Origin: UBA817 sp049889215 | Lineage (GTDB): Bacteria > Margulisbacteria > Marinamargulisbacteria > UBA817 | Direction of reading: 5' to 3' | Length of the DNA: 64,000 nt | Assembly: GCA_049889215.1 (NCBI GenBank) | Contig: JBMHDV010000027.1 | Location: 102,273 to 166,272, forward strand | Shown here: positions 26,841 to 35,731 of the stretch, one piece after another | Position numbering within the stretch: the stretch's first letter is position 1 | How the letters are laid out: every line of letters starts with the position of its first letter | Translations under genes and position numbers: made by a program | Notes under the pieces: model-generated | Told to the model about the DNA's origin: nothing | Database searches by the model: none | Seen by the model: the letters and a program-made list of their open reading frames with translations, nothing else

Positions 26841-27700
26841 TGGTAAAATATGGTATTTTATGGCTTGTTTTAAGCATTCAAATTTTTGCACAACCATTCT
26901 ATCCTGAGCCTGAATACAAAATGACATCGTCATTATTTTTTAATGATGCAGTTGCAGAGGTTTATAATGGCCGTTATATATCGAATTCAAAAACTATCGA
27001 ACTTGCAATCGCCCATCAAAATAAAGAATGGGATTATGATTGGTTTTTATTGGCAACAGTGATTCCATCGTCCTATGGTCATTTTGGCTTTGGTTATTCC
27101 AATTATGGGATGAATGCATTACCAATTGTTAAACAAGATAATATTGGCTCGTACTTATCTGGAACATCAACAGATACATTTGAAGCAATTCATTTATCCT
27201 ATTCTCCAAATTTGTCATGGGCAAATGTGACAACAACAGTGAAATTAATTGAGCGTCGATTAATTGATCAAGTTGCGAATGCAATAAAGGTAGATTTTAG
27301 GATAACCTCACCGCTTGTATTTAATCAGCAGTTGGGCATAAGGTCCCATTATTTTTTAGGAACAGATTACACCTGGACAGATGGTTCTACAGAGGAGCTT
27401 CCAAAGTATTTTAGCTTGTTTTTTATCCAGCCATTTCAAATAGCAAGAATTTTATTTGAATATAATCATTGCACAAATTATGATGAACTATCTTCTATTT
27501 TTACCCAATTGGGAATGCAGCTGGGTGATGATGTGGAAATTATTGCTGCGTACCAAACATCAAAAACATCAACACAGTTGACGTATGGGTCAGAGCTCAA
27601 AGTAACACCTATTTTCAAAACTCGTTACTTACTCACCAACGATTTTAATGCATATTTTAATGAAACAATGCATAACATAGCTATTGGCGTAACATTTTGA
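26840..27700 (+). CDS. predicted outer membrane beta-barrel protein, last gene of the Bat operon
   Basis: The ATG at 26840 overlaps the batE stop (TAATG), giving 286 residues with a signal peptide (YGILWLVLSIQIFAQ). The rest is rich in aromatic, alternating strands and ends in GVTF, a terminal Phe typical of beta-barrels. No family recognised. A longer frame back to 26771 runs into batE and hides the signal peptide. Its 3' end carries the murC promoter. Confidence 0.65.
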   Translation: MVKYGILWLVLSIQIFAQPFYPEPEYKMTSSLFFNDAVAEVYNGRYISNSKTIELAIAHQNKEWDYDWFLLATVIPSSYGHFGFGYSNYGMNALPIVKQDNIGSYLSGTSTDTFEAIHLSYSPNLSWANVTTTVKLIERRLIDQVANAIKVDFRITSPLVFNQQLGIRSHYFLGTDYTWTDGSTEELPKYFSLFFIQPFQIARILFEYNHCTNYDELSSIFTQLGMQLGDDVEIIAAYQTSKTSTQLTYGSELKVTPIFKTRYLLTNDFNAYFNETMHNIAIGVTF

Positions 27701-27712
27701 ACAGCATATAAT
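27684..27712 (+). promoter_or_regulatory. promoter of the mur-fts cluster
   Basis: TTGGCG (27684-27689) and TATAAT (27707-27712) are 17 bases apart. The -10 ends seven bases before the murC ATG at 27720 and there is no Shine-Dalgarno, so murC is probably leaderless. Confidence 0.75.
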
Positions 27713-27719
27713 ACGATTA

Positions 27720-29105
27720 ATGGTTAAAAATATGAAATATTATTTTATTGGCATTAATGGTATTGGGATGAGTGCATTAGCTGAAATGATGGTATCACAA
27801 GGCGCAAAGGTAAAAGGGTCTGATTCTTCGCCATCAGTGAATTTCAGTTTTTTCAATAATTTAGGTATTGAAGTTCATTCTCAACAATCCAAAGAAAACA
27901 TTCCGGATAATTCGTGGAAGATTATTATTTCAAGTGCGATAAAACCCAATAACGAAGAACTTATCCAGGCAAAAGCGATAGGTTGCCAAATTATCAAGCG
28001 TGGTCAGTTATTGGCCCAACTTATGGCTCAGGCCAAACACCAAGTTGGTGTTATGGGGACTCATGGAAAAACAACAACAACATCATTAATTGTTAGTATA
28101 TTTCAACAATTTTCAAATCCGTCATATTTTGTTGGTGGTCATTTTAACGGAAAACCGCATGCGATTTTCAGTGAGCTGGATTGGTTTATAACTGAATTGG
28201 ATGAAAGTGATGGGTCTTTTTTAGAAATGAGCCCATCAAATAGTGTTATTACAAATATCGAGCATGAGCATATTGATTTTTATCCAACAAAAGAAGAAAT
28301 GGTTTCAGCATTTGAAGCCAGTATAAGCGAAACGTTATCGAAGGACGGGGTGTGTGCCATAAACTTAGATGACCCTATTTCTGAAAAAATATATAAAAAA
28401 TACAATTCAAAAGATAAGTTTATAACGTATGGAATTGAATCGAAAAATGCCCAAATCCAAGCACAAAACATTGAATACGATTGGCAAGGAATTTCGTTTA
28501 AGTTAATCATAAACTCAACGGAAGCAGATTGTGTTCGGATTCATTTATTTGGTCGACATAATGTTTACAATGCATTGGCTGCGGCAGCTATTGCGATTCA
28601 CAATCAAATTCCTCTTAAAGACATATTAAATGGATTAAGTACCTTTAATGGGGTCAAACGTCGTTTAGAACTTAAGTATAAAGCCAATGATATTATGCTT
28701 TATGATGATTATGCTCACCATCCAACAGAAATCATTACAACATTAGAGGGTGTTTATAAGAGTTTTTCAAATCATCGAATAATTACAATATTCCAGCCAC
28801 ATCGTTTTTCCCGGTTATCCAATTTGTTTCAGCAGTTTGCCGAATCATTTGATCGTTCATCATATTCGATTATAGTTCCAGTTTTTTCTGCAGGAGAAGA
28901 TGAAGAGGGCTATAAAAACTCCCAAGACCTAGTTGAAGAAATAAAAAAATATCAAGATGATGTCATTTACGCATCATCATTTAACATTGTTTTAGAGGAG
29001 CTTAATCGTATTATTCAACCGAAAGATATTATTATTTTAATGGGTGCCGGTAGCATTACTAAATTGGCTAATGACATTATTCCATTAATAAAATCTGGGA
29101 GGTAA
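27720..29105 (+). CDS. murC: UDP-N-acetylmuramate--L-alanine ligase
   Basis: The 461-residue Mur ligase has the N-terminal FIGINGIGMSALAEMM UDP-binding loop, ATP site GTHGKTTTTS, ELDESDGSF and the C-terminal YDDYAHHPTEI and FQPHRFSR motifs. It adds L-Ala to UDP-MurNAc. Length is standard. The start is the ATG at 27720, or possibly the in-frame ATG at 27732. It leads murC-murB-ddl-ftsQ-ftsA-ftsZ-murF. Confidence 0.97.
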   Translation: MVKNMKYYFIGINGIGMSALAEMMVSQGAKVKGSDSSPSVNFSFFNNLGIEVHSQQSKENIPDNSWKIIISSAIKPNNEELIQAKAIGCQIIKRGQLLAQLMAQAKHQVGVMGTHGKTTTTSLIVSIFQQFSNPSYFVGGHFNGKPHAIFSELDWFITELDESDGSFLEMSPSNSVITNIEHEHIDFYPTKEEMVSAFEASISETLSKDGVCAINLDDPISEKIYKKYNSKDKFITYGIESKNAQIQAQNIEYDWQGISFKLIINSTEADCVRIHLFGRHNVYNALAAAAIAIHNQIPLKDILNGLSTFNGVKRRLELKYKANDIMLYDDYAHHPTEIITTLEGVYKSFSNHRIITIFQPHRFSRLSNLFQQFAESFDRSSYSIIVPVFSAGEDEEGYKNSQDLVEEIKKYQDDVIYASSFNIVLEELNRIIQPKDIIILMGAGSITKLANDIIPLIKSGR

Positions 29106-29110
29106 CAGCC

Positions 29111-29947
29111 ATCAAAAAAGAACTCAATGTTCCGATTCGTCGATTAACGTCTTTTAAGCAGGCTGGGACTGTTCATTCAGTGGTTACAATTGAGTCTGAA
29201 GAAGACTTAGAGGACCTAAATCAAAATTATCTGCCCATTGGTGGAGGTTCAAATATAATAATTAATCCTGAAATTCAGCAGCCCTTGATTAAGGTATCGC
29301 CATCTTTTTTTCCTACATCTGTTGAAAACGATAAGATCACATGTAGTGCAGGGTTACCATTAGCGGTATTAATAAAAACAGCTTTATCGAATGAGTTAAG
29401 TGGGTTGGAGTTTGCGACAGGCGTGCCTGCAACCATTGGGGGCATGGTTTACATGAATTTTGAATGTTGGGGGATTCAAATATCTGACATGATCCATTCC
29501 GTATTCGTTTACACGCCTGATAAGGGGTGTCATTGGCAAAGTCGATCAGATTATCAGTCAGGCTATCGATGGACGTCGTTTCATGAAGATAATGCGATTA
29601 TTCTTGCGGTATGTTTAAAACTGACACCGAACTCGCCATTGAAAATTAAAGCGTTAATGACAAAATACCTGAATGAAAGAAAGCAAAAGCAACCAATAAT
29701 GAATGCAACATTTGGATCAGTATTCAAAAACCCACTCCCTAAAAAAGCGGGACAAGTTGTTGATGAAATTGGTCTAAAGGGAACAAAAGTTGGTGACGCA
29801 ATGGTATCAAATAAACATGCAAACTTTTTTGAAAATATTGATGATGCATCCTATGAAGATACCATTAATCTTATTAACATTATTCAAAATAAGGTCAACA
29901 CTATGTACAATATTAAATTAGAATGCGAAGTTCAGATTCTCGATTAG
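29111..29947 (+). CDS. murB: UDP-N-acetylenolpyruvoylglucosamine reductase, apparent AUC start
   Basis: MurB reduces UDP-GlcNAc-enolpyruvate to UDP-MurNAc using FAD. Motifs: PIGGGSNIII, ATGVPATIGGMVYMNF, catalytic Ser in FGSVFKNP, and Glu in KLECEV. No ATG/GTG/TTG lies in frame upstream of GTG 29180, yet the first conserved strand (RRLTSFKQAGTVHSV) is upstream of it. An ATC at 29111 has GGGAGGT (29098-29104) six to seven bases before it, making an AUC start giving 278 residues the best fit. Overlaps ddl by 25 bp. Confidence 0.9.
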   Translation: MKKELNVPIRRLTSFKQAGTVHSVVTIESEEDLEDLNQNYLPIGGGSNIIINPEIQQPLIKVSPSFFPTSVENDKITCSAGLPLAVLIKTALSNELSGLEFATGVPATIGGMVYMNFECWGIQISDMIHSVFVYTPDKGCHWQSRSDYQSGYRWTSFHEDNAIILAVCLKLTPNSPLKIKALMTKYLNERKQKQPIMNATFGSVFKNPLPKKAGQVVDEIGLKGTKVGDAMVSNKHANFFENIDDASYEDTINLINIIQNKVNTMYNIKLECEVQILD

Positions 29948-30825
29948 CTTGGTTAAATGGTAAAAAGGTAGCATTAATTTCAGGTGGCCCATCCAATGAA
30001 AGTGATGTGTCTAAACGATCTGCAAAAAATGTTGCAAATGCGTTGCAGCAATTGGGAATTAATTTTATCGAGTTGGACCCACTAAATCCAGAATTCTTTT
30101 CATCAGATTTTGATATTGCTTTTAACTGTTTGCATGGTCGATGGGGAGAAGATGGTGCATTACAGGGATATTGCGATTTAAAAGGGATCAAGTATACTGG
30201 CCCAGGTATTAAGGCCACAACCATTGGATTTGATAAGCAATTGTTTAAACATAATATTCATCGCCTAGGAATTCATACACCAGCCATTGTTGATCCTTCA
30301 GATAAACCATTTATTATTAAACCAAATTCAGATGGATCAAGCATTGGAATTCATCTTATAAAATCACTCAATAGTTATCATGAATTAGTAAAAAAACAAC
30401 CCGAATTGTTATCATCTGATTATTTTTTTGAAGAATTTATCGATGGAGTTGAAGTAACGTCAGGGGTAATAAAAATTGACAACCAAGTTAAGGTATTGCC
30501 CATATTACAGATCCAAACAAAAAATGACTTTTATGATTTAGATGCAAAATATACTCCAGGAAAAACATCTTTTATTTTACCGGCCAATATTTCACCAAAA
30601 GTAACAAAAGAAATTGAACTTATATCATCAAAAATATACGAACACTTTGAGTGTAAAGGTTGCATTAGAATTGACATGATGATCAAAAACGACACCCCAT
30701 ACGTTTTGGAAATGAATACCAATCCAGGATTAACAGAACTTTCAGACATTCCAGCTCAGGCAAAGCATGCTGGCATTGATTTTAATGAATTAATGATTCA
30801 TTATCTTGAAAGTGCTAAACAATAA
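29923..30825 (+). CDS. ddl: D-alanine--D-alanine ligase
   Basis: The 300-residue ATP-grasp enzyme shows VALISGGPSNESDVS, FNCLHGRWGEDGALQGY, KPNSDGSSIGIHL, FFEEFIDGVEV, and the metal/active site end with EMNTNPGLTELSDIP. It makes D-Ala-D-Ala for peptidoglycan. The first ATG (29923) lies inside murB, in the +1 frame, so translation is coupled. ftsQ begins inside its last codons. Confidence 0.96.
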   Translation: MRSSDSRLAWLNGKKVALISGGPSNESDVSKRSAKNVANALQQLGINFIELDPLNPEFFSSDFDIAFNCLHGRWGEDGALQGYCDLKGIKYTGPGIKATTIGFDKQLFKHNIHRLGIHTPAIVDPSDKPFIIKPNSDGSSIGIHLIKSLNSYHELVKKQPELLSSDYFFEEFIDGVEVTSGVIKIDNQVKVLPILQIQTKNDFYDLDAKYTPGKTSFILPANISPKVTKEIELISSKIYEHFECKGCIRIDMMIKNDTPYVLEMNTNPGLTELSDIPAQAKHAGIDFNELMIHYLESAKQ

Positions 30826-31504
30826 ATTCTTTTATTTTTTATTACCAGTATGCATCGCTTTAGGGGTTTTAATTCCATGTGAATTTAATGTAAAGTTTCA
30901 GTCTGCTGAGCAATGGGTTCCTAAAAAAGATATTGAACGAACCATTCAGTCATTTCAAAAAATTCGTTTAATTCAACTTATGAATTGGCCCTCAGTGCGT
31001 CAGCACATTTTAAAAGAGTTTCCAATGATTCAATCAATGGGCTTATCTTTTGGCAGTTTTCCAAAAATTCAGATAAATATTATAGAAAAGCAGCCATGGG
31101 CAATTATTGTTCACCAACAAAAACATTATATTGTATCAAAGGATGGCACACTTCTTAACCAAAAGTTAAGAGATGTTGAATTACCAGATTTCCCAATAAT
31201 GATGATTAATGCTTCTACAAGCATTGTTAAAAATAACGAGTTAGAAGAGCCGTACCATAATGTCTTGAATGAATTAAGCAATGCATTATCAACAGTTCCA
31301 TTTTTTGAATTACAACAAATTAAACTTACAGAAAAAAATATACGATTAGTGGAGGTCAACGGGAAAGAGGTAAATTTGGGTGATTTTAGTAATATTGGTG
31401 AAAAAATGAGATCTTTTAAATATTTTTTAGGTAGTGAAGGAGCCCGAAAAAAAACGTATGATTTTATCGATATACAATTCAATAAAAGAGTTATAATTAA
31501 ATAA
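30806..31504 (+). CDS. ftsQ: cell division protein FtsQ-like
   Basis: The 232-residue protein has an N-terminal cytoplasmic stub and one membrane helix (FFYFLLPVCIALGVLI), a POTRA-like segment with a Pro-rich WPSVRQHILKEFPMIQSMGLSF part, and the FtsQ beta domain with KQPWAIIVHQQKHYIVSKDGTLL (quoted in part QPWAIIVHQQ and VSKDGTLLN). It links FtsB/L to septal synthesis. The start is TTG 30806 or GTG 30812, both inside ddl; neither has a strong Shine-Dalgarno. Between ddl and ftsA, as in other bacteria. Confidence 0.88.
   Translation: MKVLNNKFFYFLLPVCIALGVLIPCEFNVKFQSAEQWVPKKDIERTIQSFQKIRLIQLMNWPSVRQHILKEFPMIQSMGLSFGSFPKIQINIIEKQPWAIIVHQQKHYIVSKDGTLLNQKLRDVELPDFPIMMINASTSIVKNNELEEPYHNVLNELSNALSTVPFFELQQIKLTEKNIRLVEVNGKEVNLGDFSNIGEKMRSFKYFLGSEGARKKTYDFIDIQFNKRVIIK
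31492..31497 (+). promoter_or_regulatory. candidate -10 box upstream of ftsA
   Basis: A perfect TATAAT lies inside the end of ftsQ, ten bases before the ftsA ATG at 31508. No good -35 is visible. Confidence 0.35.
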
Positions 31505-31507
31505 ACT

Positions 31508-32674
31508 ATGACAAATAAAAAGGTTATTACTGGTATTGATATTGGCACATCAAAAATTAGTGTTGTGATTTGCCAAATGAAAACAGCTGAAGATATTGAA
31601 ATACTAGGAATGGGGACAAGTATTTTAAAGGGTGTTCAAAAAGGTGTGATCGTTGACCAAAGTTTATTTATTAATGCATTACAGAACTGTTTAAAAAGAG
31701 CACAGGCATCTTCGGATCAATTAATTGAGGATGTATTTGTTAATGTTCCTTCAGGAAATTCCAGGTATACCATTCAGACAGGCATTATTCAGAATGAGAC
31801 ATCTCAGCCAAGTAAAAAGATTAAAACTGAACAGGCAATGAAAAAGGCCATTCATTGCATTGATAAGAAGGGGCAATCTGTCTTGCATCTGTTTCCTATT
31901 AATCAGCGGGTTGATGGGCAGACGCGATCAGTTGCAAATACATATTATAATTTAGAAGTTGATACAGGCATCGTATTATGTGATTCCAATAATTTAAACA
32001 TTATTTACTCTTCGATTAAAAAAATGGGACTTAAGATTAAGGGCGTTATAAGTGACTATTTGTCGATGGCAGCACCTTATTTAACCCAAACGAAGCATAT
32101 GACACAATTATTTATTGATTTTGGTGCTCAAACAACATCATTTTGTGTTTTTACAAACAATCAATTACAGTTTGCGAATACGATTTTAATTGGATCAGAT
32201 CAAGTCACTCATGATTTATCAATATGCCTTAAATGCTCAGTATCGGAAGCTGAGAGAATTAAAATATTGCATGGTCAGTTAAACAAATTAGATACTGATT
32301 TATCAAACTCCATTTCAGTTCAAACACACAATGGTCCTCAATTAGTCAAATTGTCATTGGTAACGTCAATTATTGAATCAAGAATGAACCAGTTATTTCA
32401 AATGATTCAAAAGTATTTAATTCATACAGTTAATTATGATTCTGTATGTTTGATTGGGTCGGGTGCAAATTTAGGCGGTCTACATCAATGGGTCGAGCAA
32501 AAACTGTCAAAACCTATTATGAAATCAACACAATTTGAATTTAATGATATTTCTGTTAACTCAAATTACATGATTGCAATGGGACAAGTGGTTTATGGTT
32601 ATCAAATTGGGCTACTAAAACACAGTCATAGTTCAATCTTAGAAAAGATATCATCAAAAATATTTAAAAATTAA
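31508..32674 (+). CDS. ftsA: cell division protein FtsA
   Basis: The 388-residue actin-fold protein has the phosphate 1 loop GIDIGTSKISVVI, the 1C domain, LFIDFGAQTTSFCVF (phosphate 2) and LIGSGANLGGL (adenosine). A C-terminal amphipathic helix (LEKISSKIFKN) can tether it to the membrane. It anchors FtsZ. Starts three bases after the ftsQ stop. ftsZ follows from its own promoter. Confidence 0.93.
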   Translation: MTNKKVITGIDIGTSKISVVICQMKTAEDIEILGMGTSILKGVQKGVIVDQSLFINALQNCLKRAQASSDQLIEDVFVNVPSGNSRYTIQTGIIQNETSQPSKKIKTEQAMKKAIHCIDKKGQSVLHLFPINQRVDGQTRSVANTYYNLEVDTGIVLCDSNNLNIIYSSIKKMGLKIKGVISDYLSMAAPYLTQTKHMTQLFIDFGAQTTSFCVFTNNQLQFANTILIGSDQVTHDLSICLKCSVSEAERIKILHGQLNKLDTDLSNSISVQTHNGPQLVKLSLVTSIIESRMNQLFQMIQKYLIHTVNYDSVCLIGSGANLGGLHQWVEQKLSKPIMKSTQFEFNDISVNSNYMIAMGQVVYGYQIGLLKHSHSSILEKISSKIFKN

Positions 32675-32675
32675 A

Positions 32676-32705
32676 TTGAAATTAAAATAAAATAGATAAT
32701 ATACT
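32676..32705 (+). promoter_or_regulatory. promoter of ftsZ
   Basis: TTGAAA (32676-32681) and TATACT (32700-32705) are 18 bases apart and the -10 ends eight bases before the ftsZ ATG. No Shine-Dalgarno. This gives ftsZ its own, probably leaderless, transcript inside the cluster. Confidence 0.75.
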
Positions 32706-32713
32706 TAAAAAAA

Positions 32714-34036
32714 ATGGATAAGAAAACAATACATCAATATGCAAATATAAAAGTAGTAGGCGTCGGTGGCGGCGGAGGTAACGCGGTTAACAGAATGATT
32801 GCGTCTTCGTTACAAGGCGTTGAGTTTTGGGTAGTGAATACTGATTTACAAGCGTTGAATATTTCTTTAGCTGATCATCGTTTACAGATTGGTGAAAAAC
32901 TCACCAAAGGGCTTGGTGGTGGAGCACAACCAGCGGTTGGTGCAGAGGCTGCTAAAGAAAGCAACAATGATATTGAAGCTGCGCTTGAAGGTGCAGACAT
33001 GGTATTTATCACGGCTGGTATGGGTGGAGGAACAGGTACTGGTGCAGCACCAGTGATTGCAAAGATAGCTAAGGATCAAGGTGCATTAACTGTTGCTGTA
33101 GTTACAAAACCATTTCGATTTGAAGGTCCAATACGAGCAAAACAAGCCAATGATGGCTTAGAAGAACTTCGTTCTCAGGTAGATGCATTAATTGTTATCC
33201 CGAATGACAAGTTACTTCAAGTTGTAGAACGTGTAACATCTTTAGTTGATTCATTTAAGATTGCTGATGATGTTCTCAAGCAAGGTGTTCAAGGTATTGC
33301 AGATCTCATTACAATACCTGGGTTAGTAAATTTAGATTTTGCAGATGTTAAAACCATTATGGCCAACTCCGGTTCAGCAATGATGGGAATTGGTAAAGCA
33401 AGTGGTGAAAATAGAGCCGTTGAAGCTGCAGAAAAGGCCATTTCTTCGCCTCTATTAGAAGAAACCATTAATGGTGCAACAGGTGTATTATTAAATGTAA
33501 GTGGTGGTGAAAGTTTAACTCTCCATGAAGTAAATGACGTTGCTGATATTATTTATTCTGCAGTTGATCCTGAAGCCAACATTCTATTTGGTTCAGTTAT
33601 TGAAGAGTCACTAGGGGATGAAATTATGGTCACTGTAATTGCCACTGGCTTTAACGCAGATGATAATCAATTAAATACTGAAACAATTCATTCAAATGAC
33701 ATTTCCTTATCAGAAACAGACGCCCCTGCACTTGATAATGAAATTCCAGCAACTCAACCTTCGCAAGTGGATCAACAACAACCAATAATTAATGTTGATA
33801 ATTCATTTAAATCTTTTGAAAAGACTCCGTCTGAAGAACTGATTGAGCGCAGAAAATCAATTGAATCCATGCAGACCAATAATTTTAACGCTAACTTTAA
33901 GAATTCTTTTCAGTCAGGATCTTTTGATCAGAATCAATCTGTTTCTGAGCCTGTTCATCAATTTACATCTTCTCAGCAGGTGGATGAATCTGATGATGAT
34001 CAGTTGGACGTTCCTCCATTTCTTAAAAACTTCTAA
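32714..34036 (+). CDS. ftsZ: cell division protein FtsZ
   Basis: The 440-residue tubulin homologue has VVGVGGGGGNAVNRM, the GTP signature GMGGGTGTGAAP, synergy loop NLDFADVKTIM, a long Ser/Gln-rich linker (about 320-425) and the C-terminal peptide DVPPFLKNF that binds FtsA and others. It polymerises at midcell. Ordinary length with a longish linker. Preceded by an individual promoter, consistent with the high FtsZ requirement. Confidence 0.97.
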   Translation: MDKKTIHQYANIKVVGVGGGGGNAVNRMIASSLQGVEFWVVNTDLQALNISLADHRLQIGEKLTKGLGGGAQPAVGAEAAKESNNDIEAALEGADMVFITAGMGGGTGTGAAPVIAKIAKDQGALTVAVVTKPFRFEGPIRAKQANDGLEELRSQVDALIVIPNDKLLQVVERVTSLVDSFKIADDVLKQGVQGIADLITIPGLVNLDFADVKTIMANSGSAMMGIGKASGENRAVEAAEKAISSPLLEETINGATGVLLNVSGGESLTLHEVNDVADIIYSAVDPEANILFGSVIEESLGDEIMVTVIATGFNADDNQLNTETIHSNDISLSETDAPALDNEIPATQPSQVDQQQPIINVDNSFKSFEKTPSEELIERRKSIESMQTNNFNANFKNSFQSGSFDQNQSVSEPVHQFTSSQQVDESDDDQLDVPPFLKNF

Positions 34037-34042
34037 CAGTTG

Positions 34043-35344
34043 ATGTGTTCTGACATATCCCATATTTACAACCTTTACATAAAAAGTGATGGAGTTTCTA
34101 TTAATTCGAGGACCATCTCATCAAATCAACTATTCTTTGCAATAAAAGGGAATAACTTTGATGGCAATCGGTATGCTCAAGAAGCGATCAATAAAGGTGC
34201 TTTAGCTGTAATTGTAGATGACCCAAAACTTGAAAACACTGAAAAGCACATTCATGTAAAAAATAGTTTAGTCGCATTGCAACAGTTAGCAACAATGCAT
34301 CGTCTTCAATTAGATGCAACGGTTTTTATCGCCATTGGTGGTTCAAATGGTAAAACCACAACAAAATCATTGTTACATGCCGTGTTTTCTCAGCACTACA
34401 ATACATTTGCAACAGAAGGTAATTTGAACAACCATATTGGAGTCCCTTTATCAATTTTATCAGTCAATAATGATTGCGACATTGCGATTTGTGAAATTGG
34501 GGCGAACCATTTAACTGAGCATGAGCTTCTTTGCAATATTCTACAGCCAGATATGGCGTTAATTACCAACTGCGGTAAAGACCATTTACAAGGTTATGGA
34601 AGTGTTCAGAATGTCATTAAATCGAATAAAGAAATTTTTGATTTTTGTGTAAGTAAAAAGCGATTGGTGTTTTTAAATAGTGATGATGCTGGATTGATGT
34701 CATTTCAAGATTATCCCAATTCAATCTTTTTTGGGAACACTCAACATAGGAACACTAAGTTTAGTTATGAGGTTATGCAGGAATATCCAAGGTTGAAGTT
34801 AAAAATTGCGAATCCAGTTGGGCAAACCTTCGATCTAAATACCCATTTATATGGACAAATAAACGCTCATAATATCTTGGCTGCAATAACAATTGCCAAT
34901 CATTTAAATGTTGAGTGCCAAAAAATATTAAGTGCAATCAGTGCTTATCAACCATCAATAAATCGATCTTCACACATTCTGTGGCAAACCCATGACGTTT
35001 ACCTTGACGCGTACAATGCAAATCCTTCAAGTATGAAGGCTTTTATTGATTTTATAGGTAAGTCACAGGGTTTGGTGAAAATTGTTGTTCTTGGGGCGAT
35101 GGAAGAGCTTGGAAGTGCTTCTGAAGATGAGCATCGCTTGATTATTGAGCAATTAAAGCAAATTCAAGTAGATCAATTAATTTTAGTTGGATTACCGTTT
35201 AAGCCGCTTTCTGAATCAGTGCAGTGTCAATATTTTGATCATATGAGTAGTGCTGAATTTAAACAAAAGATTCATCAAATAACTAATGCTGAGATATTTG
35301 TTAAAGGTTCACGAAAGTACATGCTTGAGACTTTATTTACTTGA
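34043..35344 (+). CDS. murF: UDP-N-acetylmuramoyl-tripeptide--D-alanyl-D-alanine ligase
   Basis: The 433-residue Mur ligase has the N-terminal DSRTISSNQLFFA-type substrate domain (here SRTISSNQLFFAIKG), ATP site GGSNGKTTTKS, EIGANHLTEHE, and the C-terminal domain with DAYNANPSSMKAF and VVLGAMEELG. It joins D-Ala-D-Ala to the UDP-MurNAc-tripeptide. ATG at 34043 follows the ftsZ stop by six bases; TTG at 34040 is also in frame. Its end overlaps the higA-like gene by 12 bp. Confidence 0.95.
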   Translation: MCSDISHIYNLYIKSDGVSINSRTISSNQLFFAIKGNNFDGNRYAQEAINKGALAVIVDDPKLENTEKHIHVKNSLVALQQLATMHRLQLDATVFIAIGGSNGKTTTKSLLHAVFSQHYNTFATEGNLNNHIGVPLSILSVNNDCDIAICEIGANHLTEHELLCNILQPDMALITNCGKDHLQGYGSVQNVIKSNKEIFDFCVSKKRLVFLNSDDAGLMSFQDYPNSIFFGNTQHRNTKFSYEVMQEYPRLKLKIANPVGQTFDLNTHLYGQINAHNILAAITIANHLNVECQKILSAISAYQPSINRSSHILWQTHDVYLDAYNANPSSMKAFIDFIGKSQGLVKIVVLGAMEELGSASEDEHRLIIEQLKQIQVDQLILVGLPFKPLSESVQCQYFDHMSSAEFKQKIHQITNAEIFVKGSRKYMLETLFT

Positions 35345-35641
35345 TGGCTTTTTAAGCGCCATAATAGAGTCCTCTATCGTTGGATTCTTTTTTTTATATT
35401 CTGCAATTGCATATTCATTTTGTATATTGAGCCAAAATAGTGGGTCCATGTTTAAAAAGTAGCCCAATCGAATAGCTGTATCAATGCTAATCTCTCTTTT
35501 ATTCTGAATAATTAGATATAACCGATTCGTTGGTACATCAATTGCTCTTGCCAATTGTGCAACCGATAAATTAAGGCCATCAATTAAATACTGTTTGATC
35601 ACATCTCCAGGGGATGAGTTTGGATCTCTGTTAACTTTCAT
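35333..35641 (-). CDS. HigA/VapI-family XRE transcriptional regulator (orphan antitoxin-like)
   Basis: Starting at 35641 (MKVNRDPNSSPGDVIKQYL) the 102-residue protein matches HigA-type antitoxins: GDVIKQYLIDGLNLSVAQLARAIDVP, the HTH NRLYLIIQNKREIS, and the DTAIRLGYFLNMDPLFWLNIQNEY ending (quoted in pieces: QLARAIDVP, RLYLIIQNKREI, FWLNIQNEY). No HigB-like toxin is adjacent on either side. It is divergent from the biotin genes, with a 91-bp gap full of dyad repeats. Function as a regulator of bioF is inference. Confidence 0.85.
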   Translation of the reverse strand: MKVNRDPNSSPGDVIKQYLIDGLNLSVAQLARAIDVPTNRLYLIIQNKREISIDTAIRLGYFLNMDPLFWLNIQNEYAIAEYKKKNPTIEDSIMALKKPSSK

Positions 35642-35656
35642 GAAACAAATTAAGTC

Positions 35657-35720
35657 TATAGTAAAAAAAATATCTATGCAAATACTATATACGTAGTACG
35701 TGACACGTATCGCATATAGT
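35657..35720. promoter_or_regulatory. dyad-rich divergent regulatory region between higA-like and bioF
   Basis: Half sites TATAGT/ACTATA occur at 35657-35662, 35684-35689 and 35715-35720; ACTATAT (35684-35690) and ATATAGT (35714-35720) form a dyad centred at 35702, and TACGT (35697-35701) with ACGTA (35705-35709) an inner one centred at 35703. TATAGT at 35715 may also be the bioF -10. Symmetry fits an HTH repressor operator. Confidence 0.5.
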
Positions 35721-35731
35721 AAGGTTGTGTT

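Noticed and set aside
31126..31548. 140-codon minus-strand reading frame across ftsQ and ftsA
   Set aside because: Antisense to conserved cell division genes, with no supporting signal.
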